Shown here one piece after another: positions 32,924 through 43,300 of a stretch of DNA of 64,000 nt. The notes below the pieces were generated by a model, which was not told where the DNA came from, ran no database searches, and saw only the letters and a program-made list of their open reading frames with translations. Within the stretch, counting starts at the first letter, position 1. Every line of letters starts with the position of its first letter. Made by a program: the position numbers and the translations under genes. Source of the DNA: Deltaproteobacteria bacterium (lineage in GTDB: Bacteria; Desulfobacterota; Binatia; Binatales; Binataceae); contig JAJZAI010000010.1 in the NCBI GenBank assembly GCA_021799495.1, positions 1 to 64,000 on the forward strand, read 5' to 3'.

Positions 32924-33814
32924 ATGCCCTGCGATTCCTCGCTGGTTGGTGCCACGCTCGGACCGTTCGAGTTCGAGATCGATCAATTCCGCACGATGGC
33001 GTACGCGGCCGGACTTGGCGACGCGAATCCGCGTTATCTCGATTCGCTCAAGTCGGGCCGGCTGGTCGCGCATCCCTTTTTTCCGGCGACGTTCGCCGTC
33101 GCGGCGCCGATGGCGGAGATGGATCGGTTGATGGACGCGGCCGGCCTGACGCGCGAGGAATCGATTCGGCGCGTGCACGCCACGCATGACATGCGCGTCC
33201 ATCGGCTGGCGCGACCGCCGGAAAAACTTTTCGTGCGCACCACGCTGCTCGGCGTCGAGCGCCGTCCTCCGGGTGCCTACGTGGTGACGCGCTACGAAAC
33301 TCTCGACGCGGCGGGCGCGCCGGTCGCGACGATCGATTGGGGGCGGATTTTTCGCGGCGTCGCGGTGAAAGGAGACGATCGTCCGGCGGCGATCGAGCCG
33401 CCGCCGGTTTGGCGCGGCGCGGCCGATGCCTTTCGCGCGGAGTGCAAGCTTCCGATCGCGGCGACGGCGGCGATCGTGTACACCGCATGCGCGCGTCCGG
33501 GAAATCCGGTGAATTTTCATACCGATACGGCGGCGGCCAGACGATCGGGACTGCCGGCGCCGATCCTGATGGGCGTGGCGACGCTGGCGATGAGCGTATC
33601 GCGCGTGATCGACGCCGAAGCCGGCGGAAATCCGGAACGGGTCGCGCGAATTCGCGGCCGGTTCGGCGCGATGGTCTTCATGCCGTCGGAGGCGACGGTG
33701 AGGATCTCCGCTCGCGCGAAGATCGCGGACGGCGAGGAAGCGGTTTTCTTCGAGACGTTAACCGCCGAGGGCGGCCGCGCGGTGCGCGACGGAGTCGTGA
33801 CGCTGCGCGCCTGA
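32924..33814 (+). CDS. MaoC-like / FAS1-like acyl-CoA dehydratase paralogue 2
   Basis: Similar throughout to paralogue 1 (e.g. [42 protein letters not shown]). Confidence 0.85.
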   Translation: MPCDSSLVGATLGPFEFEIDQFRTMAYAAGLGDANPRYLDSLKSGRLVAHPFFPATFAVAAPMAEMDRLMDAAGLTREESIRRVHATHDMRVHRLARPPEKLFVRTTLLGVERRPPGAYVVTRYETLDAAGAPVATIDWGRIFRGVAVKGDDRPAAIEPPPVWRGAADAFRAECKLPIAATAAIVYTACARPGNPVNFHTDTAAARRSGLPAPILMGVATLAMSVSRVIDAEAGGNPERVARIRGRFGAMVFMPSEATVRISARAKIADGEEAVFFETLTAEGGRAVRDGVVTLRA

Positions 33815-33894
33815 TGGCGGCGCGGCGCGCTTGCGCGATCGCTCGGGCGCGGCGAAGATCGGATCGATTATCCATCCCGAAACGGGGAGGTTTC

Positions 33895-35004
33895 GTGAAA
33901 GCAAGAGCCGCGGTGGCGCGCCGGGCGGGCGCGCCGCTTGAAATTGCGCAGGTCGATCTCGAAGGGCCGAAGGCGGGCGAAGCGCTGGTCGAAATCAAGG
34001 CGACCGGCGTATGCCATACGGACGCGTTTACGCTTTCCGGCGCCGATCCCGAGGGGCTTTTTCCGTCGATCATGGGCCATGAGGGCGCGGGCGTCGTGGT
34101 CGAAGCCGGCGCCGGCGTGACCACGCTCAAGCCCGGCGACCACGTGATTCCGCTGTATATTCCGGAGTGCCGGAATTGTCCGGCGTGCCTTTCGGGAAAG
34201 ACGAACCTCTGCACCGCTATTCGTGAAACGCAGGGCAAAGGCCTGATGCCCGACGGAACCAGCCGCTTTTCAGAGAACGGCCGGATGGTCCATCACTACA
34301 TGGGCACCTCGACGTTCGCGAACTACACGGTGGTGCCTGAAATCGCGCTGGCGAAAATCCGGTCCGACGCGCCGTTCGACAAGGTTTGTTACATCGGATG
34401 CGGCGTGACGACCGGAATCGGCGCAGTGCTCAATACGGCGAAGGTGCAGGCGGGCGACCGCGTGGTCGTGTTTGGTTTGGGCGGAATCGGTCTCAACGTT
34501 GTGCAGGGCGCGCGGATGGCGGGCGCGGCGATGATTGTGGGCGTGGATTTGAATCCGGCGCGGCGCGCGATCGCGGAAAAATTCGGCATCACCCATTTCG
34601 TCAATCCTTCCGAAACACGGGCCGAGCTGGTTCCGTATCTGATCGATTTAACCAGGGGCGGCGCGGATTTTTCGTTTGAATGCGTCGGCAACGTCGGCCT
34701 GATGCGCCAGGCGCTGGAATGCTGCCAGCGCGGATGGGGCACGAGCGTCATTATCGGCGTCGCGGGCGCCGGGCAGGAAATCTCGACGCGGCCGTTTCAA
34801 CTGGTGACGGGCCGCACCTGGAAAGGCACGGCGTTCGGCGGCGCACGCGGCCGGCGCGACGTGCCGAAAATCGTCGATTGGTACATGGAAGGACGGATCA
34901 ATATCGACGATTTGATTACGCATACGATGCCGCTCGAACGGATCAACGAAGCGTTCGACTTGATGCATCGCGGCGAATCGATTCGCAGCGTAGTGATATA
35001 TTGA
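33895..35004 (+). CDS. Class III zinc alcohol dehydrogenase / S-(hydroxymethyl)glutathione dehydrogenase-like
   Basis: GTG start; [67 protein letters not shown]. Confidence 0.95.
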   Translation: MKARAAVARRAGAPLEIAQVDLEGPKAGEALVEIKATGVCHTDAFTLSGADPEGLFPSIMGHEGAGVVVEAGAGVTTLKPGDHVIPLYIPECRNCPACLSGKTNLCTAIRETQGKGLMPDGTSRFSENGRMVHHYMGTSTFANYTVVPEIALAKIRSDAPFDKVCYIGCGVTTGIGAVLNTAKVQAGDRVVVFGLGGIGLNVVQGARMAGAAMIVGVDLNPARRAIAEKFGITHFVNPSETRAELVPYLIDLTRGGADFSFECVGNVGLMRQALECCQRGWGTSVIIGVAGAGQEISTRPFQLVTGRTWKGTAFGGARGRRDVPKIVDWYMEGRINIDDLITHTMPLERINEAFDLMHRGESIRSVVIY

Positions 35005-35005
35005 A

Positions 35006-36217
35006 ATGTGGGGCGGTGGAGCGACGGTTAAAAGTTTTATGAGCTGGGCCGCGGCGCTGGCGTTGGCGGCCGGTTGGGCCGGCGCCGCGATCGCGCGGGA
35101 TATTCCGGCGGCCAACAGTCTGCCGATAACAAAATATCTTCAAGTCGCGGTCAGGCCGTCCTCGCCGAGCGTTGACGGGTTCGTCGGGGACGATCGCGCG
35201 CACGCGGCCTACGAATTGTACGTCACCAACTTCGGCGACAAGCCAATCCGGATAGTCGCGGCGAGAATCGCCGCCGCCGCGGGCGGACCGGCATTTTCGC
35301 GGATGATCGATCGCGACGAATTGGCGGGGGATTTCGCAAAAATCGGCGCGCGGCGCGGAACCCGGCAGACGCCGCTGCTCGGCCGCGGAGAGTCCGGCGT
35401 CATTTTTCTCTTTCTCGATTTCGGTCCGCCGGAAAAAACCCCGGCGGCGCTGGTCAATTCGCTCGATATCGAGATCGAAGGCAAACCGGACACGGAGCAG
35501 CGTCTCACGATCGCTCAAATCGAAGTGAGCGGTAACGGCGCGGCCGTGATTCGGCCGCCGTTCACGGGCGCCAACTGGCTTGCCGCCAATGGCCCGTCGA
35601 ATACCTCGACGCATCGAAGGACGATTTTGACCGTGGACGGACGCCCGCGAATCGGTCAGAGATTCGCGATCGATTTTGTCCAACTCGGAGCGGACGGCCG
35701 CACCTATCGCGGCGATCCGAACCGCAACGCCAGCTATCTGGCCTACGACACGCCGATCGCGGCGGTCGCCGCCGGAACGATCGCGGCGGCGCTCGACGGC
35801 GTGCCCGAAAACACGCCGCAATCGCCAAAGATGGCGGTCGAGCTGAATCTCTCGAACGTTGGCGGGAATTTTATCGCCGAAAAAATTGGCGCCGGCCGCT
35901 ACGTGATGTACGCGCATCTGAAGCCGGGCTCGCTCAAGGTAAAGCCCGGCGACAAGGTCGCCGCCGGCCAGATAATCGCCCGCTTGGGGAATTCCGGCAA
36001 TTCGACCGAGCCGCATCTTCATTTGCAGGTGTGCGACGCGCCGTCATTTGCCGCATCGAGCGGAATTCCATATGAATTCGACTCGTTCAAACTGGAAAAG
36101 TATCGAATTGATCGAAAGGACGGGCAGCCCGTAAACTTGACGATCGAAGGTTCGACCCACGTCGAGCGGCAGACTCCGATGGAAGATGAACTCGTCGCTT
36201 TCCCCGGCGGGCAATAG
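35006..36217 (+). CDS. M23 family metallopeptidase (LytM domain), secreted
   Basis: Signal peptide; GRYVMYAHLKPGSLKVKPGDKVAAGQIIARLGNSGNSTEPHLHLQVCD. Confidence 0.9.
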   Translation: MWGGGATVKSFMSWAAALALAAGWAGAAIARDIPAANSLPITKYLQVAVRPSSPSVDGFVGDDRAHAAYELYVTNFGDKPIRIVAARIAAAAGGPAFSRMIDRDELAGDFAKIGARRGTRQTPLLGRGESGVIFLFLDFGPPEKTPAALVNSLDIEIEGKPDTEQRLTIAQIEVSGNGAAVIRPPFTGANWLAANGPSNTSTHRRTILTVDGRPRIGQRFAIDFVQLGADGRTYRGDPNRNASYLAYDTPIAAVAAGTIAAALDGVPENTPQSPKMAVELNLSNVGGNFIAEKIGAGRYVMYAHLKPGSLKVKPGDKVAAGQIIARLGNSGNSTEPHLHLQVCDAPSFAASSGIPYEFDSFKLEKYRIDRKDGQPVNLTIEGSTHVERQTPMEDELVAFPGGQ

Positions 36218-36220
36218 CGA

Positions 36221-36742
36221 ATGGCCAACGCCAATACTTATACGTTCAAGCCGGGGCGTGGGCACGGCGAGCCAGCGTCGAAGCTGGCGTGCGCGCGATC
36301 CGTCTCGATCGCGATGTTGCTGGCGGGGGCCGTCGCCGGATGTTCATTGTTTCATCATGGCGAATCCCAGCAACAGAAGTTTATCGACGAGCTGAATCGC
36401 GGGAATGGGGCGCAGGCAAGCCAGACTTGGCTGAACATGTCCGAGCAGGATCGGGAAGCGCTTTCCCATAATCAGGGGTTCAAACCGCAGTTGACGCAGA
36501 AGGAGGTCGAGGAAGCGGTCGAGCGGCAGGCGGAACACAGGGCTGAAGCAGGCGTCACCGATCCCGATTCCACGGGAATCGACGACTCGGTCACGCCCGA
36601 TCCCGAAAACGGCGACATCACCACGCAAATGATTGAACAACCCGGCGTTCAAGTCGATCCGAACGCCAATGGCCTGTCGTCGCTTCCGAAACTGACCGCG
36701 CCGGATCAAGCGCCAGCGTCGCTTGAAGAAAGTCCGCAATAG
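36221..36742 (+). CDS. Putative lipoprotein, hypothetical
   Basis: LLAGAVAGCSLFHHGE lipobox-like segment. Confidence 0.65.
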   Translation: MANANTYTFKPGRGHGEPASKLACARSVSIAMLLAGAVAGCSLFHHGESQQQKFIDELNRGNGAQASQTWLNMSEQDREALSHNQGFKPQLTQKEVEEAVERQAEHRAEAGVTDPDSTGIDDSVTPDPENGDITTQMIEQPGVQVDPNANGLSSLPKLTAPDQAPASLEESPQ

Positions 36743-36764
36743 ATCCGGCCGAACGTTCTGAACC

Positions 36765-37841
36765 ATGATTGCGAGATGGCGCCGGCAGTCGATCGCCGTC
36801 GTGTGGCTGTGCCTGGCCCTGACAGGCGCGGCATGGGGGGCGAGCGGTTCGTGCGGCCCTTTCGGCGATCCGCCGGCGCGATTCATCAAGAGCATCATTC
36901 CGGAATGTACGAACGGCGCAAGGCTCGGCCCGTGGAGCGACGGCGGCGGAGCGCCGCGCTACGCCTGCCTGTACGAACCGCCGCAAAGTTCGGCGGCGAA
37001 ACCTTTGCCGCTTGTGGTGTACCTGCATCCTTCGCTTTTCACGGCCGACAGCGTAAGGGACGCGACCAATTTGCTCGATCTGCTCGCGACCGCGAACGTC
37101 AGCGACAATCCCGCCCGGCCGGGATTCATTCTTCTGGCGCCGCAAGGCCGCGACACCACCCATCAATATTCGTGGCCCGACCGCACCGGAAGCGGATGGG
37201 ACGTATGGTATCGGCAATTGAGTCCGGCGGGAGCGGTCAAGATGGACGGACGCGATTATCCGGAAAACGCCGATGCGGCGGCGATCGATCACTTTATCGA
37301 TGCGGTCGTCGCCAGCGGCAAGGTCGATCGCGGCCGGATCTATCTGACCGGATGGTCGAACGGCGGATCGATGGCGTATCTGTACGGTTTGAACCGTCCG
37401 CAAATCGCGTCGGCAGCGGTTTATTCGGCGCCGGATCCTTTCGGATTGGCGCCAGACGCTTGCCCGCAAACTCCGGTCGCCAAACCACCGTCCGGCGAAC
37501 GCGAAGTGCGCGTGTACAATCCAACGCTGGCCGCCTACCAGGTGCATAATAGCTGCGATATCGCCGGCATTTGTCCGAACGTGCTGCGGCTTGAGAGCAA
37601 TCTTTCAAAGTCCGGCGCGCGCGTCTCCGATACGATTATCGATCGCAAAGGGCACATGACGCGCGACTGCGAGGCTTTTTGCGGAACGGATCCGAACGGC
37701 GGCGTGCATAATCCGATCGGCGCGATGATCGGCCTTGAGCGGCACCTGCACTGGCCGCGTCCGTGGACCGCGGCGATGCTGGACTACTTTCGGCGCCATC
37801 CGTTGAAACCCGCGCCGCCGCCGCGCGCGCATGGGAAATGA
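36765..37841 (+). CDS. Secreted alpha/beta hydrolase (polyhydroxyalkanoate depolymerase/esterase-like)
   Basis: PLPLVVYLHPS...LLAPQGRD...GRIYLTGWSNGGSMAYLYGL. Confidence 0.8.
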   Translation: MIARWRRQSIAVVWLCLALTGAAWGASGSCGPFGDPPARFIKSIIPECTNGARLGPWSDGGGAPRYACLYEPPQSSAAKPLPLVVYLHPSLFTADSVRDATNLLDLLATANVSDNPARPGFILLAPQGRDTTHQYSWPDRTGSGWDVWYRQLSPAGAVKMDGRDYPENADAAAIDHFIDAVVASGKVDRGRIYLTGWSNGGSMAYLYGLNRPQIASAAVYSAPDPFGLAPDACPQTPVAKPPSGEREVRVYNPTLAAYQVHNSCDIAGICPNVLRLESNLSKSGARVSDTIIDRKGHMTRDCEAFCGTDPNGGVHNPIGAMIGLERHLHWPRPWTAAMLDYFRRHPLKPAPPPRAHGK

Positions 37842-37865
37842 ACGCGGATATACTGGGGAGAATTT

Positions 37866-39020
37866 ATGGATTTTAATTTCACCGAAGACCAGAACCTGCT
37901 CCGGCGCACGATTTCGGAATTCGCCGCGCGCGAATTGGCGCCGCACTATCAGGAGCGCGACAAGGATGAAGACTTGCCGCGCGAAGTGGTGCGCCATCTC
38001 GGCGAATTGGGCTTGCTCGCGCCTATGGTCGATCCGGCTTACGGCGGCCAAGCGCTGGATTTCGTCGCGCTGGGAATCGCGTTCGAAGAGTTCGGCCGTC
38101 ACGACTTCAACGCCGCGTATGTGCTGCTGCTCTCGGCGCTGGTCGGCGCGATCATCAGCTCGCGCGGCGACGAGCGTCAAAAGCGCGAGTATCTTCCCGC
38201 GATTTGCAGCGGGGAGGTCGTGCCGGCGCTGGGCGTGACGGAGCCATCCGGCGGCTCCGACGCGGCGCACGTGAAGCTCACCGCCCGCCGCGATGGCGAC
38301 AGCTACATCCTGGACGGCGAAAAAAGCTCCATCTCGTTCGCGTCGTGGGCGGACACGATCCTGTTGATGGCGCGCACGGGAACGATCGAGCAGGGCGCGC
38401 GCGGCGTCAGCGCGTTTTACGTCGATCTGAAATCGCCGGGAGTGAGCCGGGCGCGATTTCGCGACCTCGGCACGAAGGCGATCGGCCGCGGCCAGCTATT
38501 CTTCGACTCGGTGCGAGTGCCCACCGGCGCCCGCGTCGGCGACGAGGGGATGGGTTTCATCCAGGTGATGCAAGGCTTTGATTTCAGCCGGTCGCTGATC
38601 GGCCTGATGTGCGTTGGCGCCGCGCAACAGAGCGTTGACGAGACCTGCAAGTATGTGGCCGACCGCCAGGCTTTCGGCGGCAGCCTTGCGCGTTTTGAAG
38701 GAGTGTCGTTTCCCCTTGCCGAAGCGGCGGTGCAACTGCGCGCGGCGCGGCTGCTCTGCTACGAAGCGCTCTGGAAGAAAGATCGCGGCGAACCGCACGG
38801 ATGGCTTGCCGCTGGATGCAAATGGTGGGCGCCCGAGCTGGCGGCGAAGGTCCTGCATCAGTGCCTGCTGCTGCACGGACATCTCGGCTTCAGCATGGAC
38901 CTGCCGCATCAGCAGCGGATGCGCGACGTAATCGGACTCGAAATCGGCGACGGCACCGCGCAAATCATGAAGCTGCTGGTCGCGCGGGAACTGATCGGGC
39001 AGGTTGCGCGCGGCTACTGA
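37866..39020 (+). CDS. Acyl-CoA dehydrogenase
   Basis: MDFNFTEDQNLLRRTISEFAARELAP...ALGVTEPSGGSDAAHVKLTARRDGDSYILDGEKSSIS. Confidence 0.96.
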   Translation: MDFNFTEDQNLLRRTISEFAARELAPHYQERDKDEDLPREVVRHLGELGLLAPMVDPAYGGQALDFVALGIAFEEFGRHDFNAAYVLLLSALVGAIISSRGDERQKREYLPAICSGEVVPALGVTEPSGGSDAAHVKLTARRDGDSYILDGEKSSISFASWADTILLMARTGTIEQGARGVSAFYVDLKSPGVSRARFRDLGTKAIGRGQLFFDSVRVPTGARVGDEGMGFIQVMQGFDFSRSLIGLMCVGAAQQSVDETCKYVADRQAFGGSLARFEGVSFPLAEAAVQLRAARLLCYEALWKKDRGEPHGWLAAGCKWWAPELAAKVLHQCLLLHGHLGFSMDLPHQQRMRDVIGLEIGDGTAQIMKLLVARELIGQVARGY

Positions 39021-39068
39021 GCGAGTTCGCGCTTCCATCCGATCGAGCGCGCGCGGTCGCGGCGTGAT

Positions 39069-39839
39069 TCAGGGCGCATGCGCCTTGAAGCGCAGCCGGA
39101 TGTAATCGCCTGTCCATCGTCCGGTTTCGTCGCACAGCACCGGCTTAAGCCGCCCGACGGCTTCGGCGATCGCATCCTGCCGTTCACTTTGCGGCAGCCG
39201 GTTGAACAGGGGTTGTCCGAACAATTCCAGCCATCCGGCCATATTGGTTGGGAGCGGGGTTGGCCGCGGAATCAACTCAATGTAATCGACGCCGAATCCG
39301 GCCGCCTCAAGCCGCACGCGATAGTCGTTTACCGTCGGGAAATACCATGGGATGCCGGCGGCCGCGCCGGTTACGCCCCGCCGCTCAAGCGTCGCGACGA
39401 TCGAGACGATAATCGCGGCGACGCATCCATGCCCGCCCATCTCGGCGACAAAGCGGCCGCCCGGTTTGAGCGCGCGCTTGACGCCGGCAATTACCGCGTC
39501 AGGCGCGGATGCCATCCAATGGAGCGCCGCGTTCGAGAAAACCGCGTCGAATTCGCCGGCAAACGCCAGCTTTTCGCCGGCGCATACGCGAGCGTCGAGC
39601 CCGCGCGCCCGCGCCGCCGCGATCATGTCCGGCGCCGCATCGACGCCCACCACGGTAGCGCCAGCGGCGGCAATCTTTTCGGTCAGAACGCCGTCGCCGC
39701 AGCCGAGGTCGAGGATGCGTTCGCCCGGCTGCGGCGCCAAAAGTTCGAGCACGGGCGCGCCCAGGGCCGGCACAAAGTGCGCGTGCCGGGCGTAATTGTC
39801 GGCCTTCCATTCCTGTTTCGGCGTTTCGTTCGACTCCAT
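39069..39839 (-). CDS. Class I SAM-dependent methyltransferase
   Basis: APQPGERILDLGCGDGVLTEKIAAAGATVVGVDAAPDMIAAARARG. Confidence 0.92.
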   Translation of the reverse strand: MESNETPKQEWKADNYARHAHFVPALGAPVLELLAPQPGERILDLGCGDGVLTEKIAAAGATVVGVDAAPDMIAAARARGLDARVCAGEKLAFAGEFDAVFSNAALHWMASAPDAVIAGVKRALKPGGRFVAEMGGHGCVAAIIVSIVATLERRGVTGAAAGIPWYFPTVNDYRVRLEAAGFGVDYIELIPRPTPLPTNMAGWLELFGQPLFNRLPQSERQDAIAEAVGRLKPVLCDETGRWTGDYIRLRFKAHAP

Positions 39840-40096
39840 CGTGAACTGCTCCGGCGGCGGCATCGATCGCCGCCGTCCATCCGCTTTAATTGATCTCTCG
39901 CATGAGGAGCAAGCCTGCGACGATTTTGGGCCTTGCGAGAACGACGACATTATACATAGTTATTGCTGCCAGATGAGAGTTCGCGACCTCAACGCACCAG
40001 CAACCGCTTGCTTGTGGCGCGTCCGAGCAAGCCAGGCAATGCTCGCGCCGGCGCTCATCCAATCAGCGAAATCCATCGTAGAATTGTCAGGGCATC

Positions 40097-40666
40097 GTGA
40101 TTAAGCCTCCTCCTGCCGAACTTACCGACGAAGCGGTAGTGCGCGCGGTCGCGGCTGGCGATCGCGAGGCTTTGCGTATTTTGAATCAACGTTACGGAAA
40201 TGCGCTTGCGGTCGTCGCCGAACGCATCCTGGGCGAACGGGCCGACGCCGAAGAGATTGCGGCCGACGTGCTCTGGCAGGTATGGCGGCAGGCGGGGACT
40301 TACGATCGCGCGCGCGGCTCGGTCGGCGCATGGTTGATGACCGTCGTGCGCAGCCGCGCGATCGACCGATTGCGATCGCGCAACGCCCGCGCGTCGGCGC
40401 ACGAGCGCGCTGGCGATGAGGCTGGCGCGCATGGCGGCGCCGATCCGGTCGCGGATCTGCACAGCGCGGAGCGGCGGCGCGCCGTCGCGGCGGCGATGGC
40501 CACGCTGCACGAGAACGAGCGCGCGGTGCTTGAATTGGCCTATTTTTCGGATTTGAGCCAGTCGATTATTGCGGAACGAACCGGGCTGCCGTTGGGGACG
40601 GTAAAGAGCAGAATCAGGAGCGCTTTGCTGAAATTGCGCGAGGGGCTGCAACAATTCGGCAGATAG
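40097..40666 (+). CDS. ECF-type RNA polymerase sigma factor (SigK-like)
   Basis: AERILGERADAEEIAADVLWQVWRQAGTYDRARGSVGAWLMTVVRSRAIDRLRSR; sigma4 IAERTGLPLGTVKSRIRSALLKLREGL. Confidence 0.95.
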   Translation: MIKPPPAELTDEAVVRAVAAGDREALRILNQRYGNALAVVAERILGERADAEEIAADVLWQVWRQAGTYDRARGSVGAWLMTVVRSRAIDRLRSRNARASAHERAGDEAGAHGGADPVADLHSAERRRAVAAAMATLHENERAVLELAYFSDLSQSIIAERTGLPLGTVKSRIRSALLKLREGLQQFGR

Positions 40667-40671
40667 CGGCG

Positions 40672-41538
40672 ATGGATCACGACCAGTTGAAAGATCTTCT
40701 GCCGCTCGAAGCGCTGGGCCGCCTGGAAGGCGAAGAGCGCGCCGCGATGGCGGCGCATCTGGCCGCGAGTTGCGACGAGTGCGAGGCGGAACTGCGCGAG
40801 TTCCGCGAGGCGTTGGCCGCAATGGCGATGAATGCGGCGGGCGCGGCGCCGGCCGATCGCATTTGGAGCCGTCTCGAAAGCAGACTCAAATTCGAGCAGG
40901 CGGTGGATTCCGGTGCGCCGGCCGGAGCGATGCGCGCGCCGATGTCCTCTCGCGGCGCTCCGGCGATGCGCCGATGGCGGATTGCGACTGCGGTCGCCGC
41001 AGCAGCCGCTGTCGCGCTTGCCGTGACCGCAGGCCGCTATGCGAACGATGCGGAAATGACGCGCCGGCAGAGTGCGGACCGGATCGCCGCGTTGCTCGAT
41101 CAGAATCGCGCGCTCGCGGTCGCAAACGAAAATCAGCGGCGCGAACTGGCGATCGCCCATCTGAAACTTTCCGCGAGCGGACGGCTGACGCAGGCGATGC
41201 TCGCTCCCGATGCCCAGGTGATTCGTCTGGGGCCGCTGGCGCCTGCCCGCGGCGCCGCCGGAATCGTGGCGGTGAGCGCAGCCGATCAGCAGGCGGTGTT
41301 GCACGTCGCGGGGTTGCCGGCGCCTCCGCCGGGCAAAGAATACGAACTGTGGTGGATTGGCGCCAAAAGCGGACCGCTGCGCGCCGCCGTTTTTGCGCCC
41401 GGAGCGAAGGGAAGCGCGACGGTCGCCTCGACGATGCCGCCGGCCGGCGAACGTTTGCTCGCCAGCGCCATTACGCTCGAGCCCGCTGGCGGCGTGGACA
41501 AGCCGACCGGCGCGGCGTACCTGAAAGGCGTTCCCTGA
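40672..41538 (+). CDS. Anti-sigma factor (RskA/anti-sigma-K domain)
   Basis: N-terminal CDECEAELREFREALAAMA, TM, C-terminal LAPARGAAGIVAVSAADQQAVLHVAGLPAPPPGKEYELWWI. Confidence 0.92.
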   Translation: MDHDQLKDLLPLEALGRLEGEERAAMAAHLAASCDECEAELREFREALAAMAMNAAGAAPADRIWSRLESRLKFEQAVDSGAPAGAMRAPMSSRGAPAMRRWRIATAVAAAAAVALAVTAGRYANDAEMTRRQSADRIAALLDQNRALAVANENQRRELAIAHLKLSASGRLTQAMLAPDAQVIRLGPLAPARGAAGIVAVSAADQQAVLHVAGLPAPPPGKEYELWWIGAKSGPLRAAVFAPGAKGSATVASTMPPAGERLLASAITLEPAGGVDKPTGAAYLKGVP

Positions 41539-41609
41539 ATATTCAGTTGGGCCCCGCGCTCGCGAGCCGCGGGCGTGGCGCGCGGAGCGCGATCGCGTAA
41601 AATTGTGCA

Positions 41610-41726
41610 ATGTCGAGCGCGGACGGCACGCCACGGATCCTGATCGGCACGACCGGAAGCGGAGTCGGCAAGACGACCGTGAGCATAGGATTGATCTCGG
41701 CGCGCGCCCGGGTTTCGTCGCAATGA
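41610..41726 (+). pseudogene. Truncated N-terminus of cobyrinate a,c-diamide synthase (cobB/cbiA relic, 38 aa)
   Basis: MSSADGTPRILIGTTGSGVGKTTVSIGLISARARVSSQ*; CobB/CbiA-type P-loop, then an abrupt end overlapping the cobQ start. Confidence 0.72.
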
Positions 41727-43252
41727 ACGCGCGCACTCTGATGGTGCAGGGCACGGCCTCGTCGGTCGGCAAAAGCCTGATCGTCACGGCTTTCTGCCGG
41801 ATTTTGCGTGATTGCGGCATGTCGGTCGCCCCTTTCAAGGCGCAAAACATGGCGCTCAATTCCTTCGTTACGCCTGACGGTTTCGAAATCGGCCGCGCGC
41901 AGGCCGTACAGGCCGAAGCCGCGGGAATCGCGCCCGCCGTCGAGATGAATCCAATCCTGCTCAAACCCGAACCGGGGATGCGTTCGCAGGTCGTCGTGAT
42001 GGGCCGGCCGGTGGCGTCGATGAGCTTTCGCGATTACCACTCGATGCGGCCGGAGCTGGTCCGGGTGATTCACGACGCGCTGACGCGCCTGCGCGCCACG
42101 CACGATTTCGTGGTGATCGAAGGCGCGGGCAGTCCCGCGGAAATCAATTTGCGTTCGCAAGACCTTGTGAACATGCACGTCGCGCGGGCGGCGGATGCGC
42201 CGGTGGTGCTGGTCGGCGATATCGATCGCGGCGGTGTGTTCGCGCAATTCGTCGGCACTCTCGATTTGCTCGAACCGCCTGATCGCGCGCGCGTGGCCGC
42301 CTTCCTGATCAACAAGTTTCGCGGCGATGCGGGACTGCTGGCGCCGGGAATCGAATACCTCGAAGGAAGATTCGGCATTCCGATGCTGGGCGTGGCGCCG
42401 TTTATCGCGGATCTGAAAATTGCCGATGAGGATTCGGTCGCGCTGGAGAATCGTCGCGGACGGCGTGCGGCGCGCGGCGATCTGGAGATCGCGGTGATTC
42501 AACTCCCGCATATTTCCAACTACGACGACTTTCTGCCCCTCGAGCACGAACGTGGCGTTTGCGTACGCTTCGTTCGGCGCGGCGACGCAATCGGCGCGCC
42601 CGATCTTCTGATCATTCCCGGAACAAAGAGCACCGTCGCCGATCTCGCATGGATGCGCGCATCAGGCTTCGCCGATGCGATCGTGGCGCGCGCGCGGCGG
42701 CGCGAGCCGGTAATCGGAATTTGCGGCGGTTGCCAGATGCTCGGGCGGCGAATCGACGATCCTTACGGCGTGGAATCGACGGCCGAGTCCACGCCGGCGC
42801 TGGGGCTTTTGCCGATCGCGACGCGCTTCGCACGGGAAAAGCGCACCACCCAGGTTCGCGGCCGGGCGCTCGCGCCGTCGGTCTTCACGGGGATGTCGCC
42901 GGAGGATATAGGTGAAATTTCCGGTTATGAAATCCACATGGGCGGAATCGAGCGCGACGCCGGCGCCGCGCCCTGCTTTGAAATTTTGAGCCGCAATTCC
43001 ACCGCCGTGAAAGCTGAGGACGGCGCGATCGCCGGCTCCGGCGCTACGGTCGCCGGGACGATGATTCACGGCATTTTCGACAACGATCGCTTGCGCGCGC
43101 GGATGCTCGCGTGGCTGGGGTCGCGGCGTGGCGCCGCCGCACCGGCGTTCGACTCGTCGTTTTCGCGCGATGCCGAGTATGAACGGCTGGCGAGCGTCGT
43201 GCGCGAAAATATAAACTGGTCTTTATTCGCACGAATCGCCGGACTTGCGTAG
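41723..43252 (+). CDS. cobQ: Cobyric acid synthase
   Basis: MNARTLMVQGTASSVGKSLIVTAFCRILRDCGMSVAPFKAQNMALNSFVTPDGFEIGRAQAVQAEAAGI. Confidence 0.97.
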   Translation: MNARTLMVQGTASSVGKSLIVTAFCRILRDCGMSVAPFKAQNMALNSFVTPDGFEIGRAQAVQAEAAGIAPAVEMNPILLKPEPGMRSQVVVMGRPVASMSFRDYHSMRPELVRVIHDALTRLRATHDFVVIEGAGSPAEINLRSQDLVNMHVARAADAPVVLVGDIDRGGVFAQFVGTLDLLEPPDRARVAAFLINKFRGDAGLLAPGIEYLEGRFGIPMLGVAPFIADLKIADEDSVALENRRGRRAARGDLEIAVIQLPHISNYDDFLPLEHERGVCVRFVRRGDAIGAPDLLIIPGTKSTVADLAWMRASGFADAIVARARRREPVIGICGGCQMLGRRIDDPYGVESTAESTPALGLLPIATRFAREKRTTQVRGRALAPSVFTGMSPEDIGEISGYEIHMGGIERDAGAAPCFEILSRNSTAVKAEDGAIAGSGATVAGTMIHGIFDNDRLRARMLAWLGSRRGAAAPAFDSSFSRDAEYERLASVVRENINWSLFARIAGLA

Positions 43253-43300
43253 CGCGGCGCGCCGCAGTATTCCGGCTGAAAGCGGCGCCCCGATGCAATC

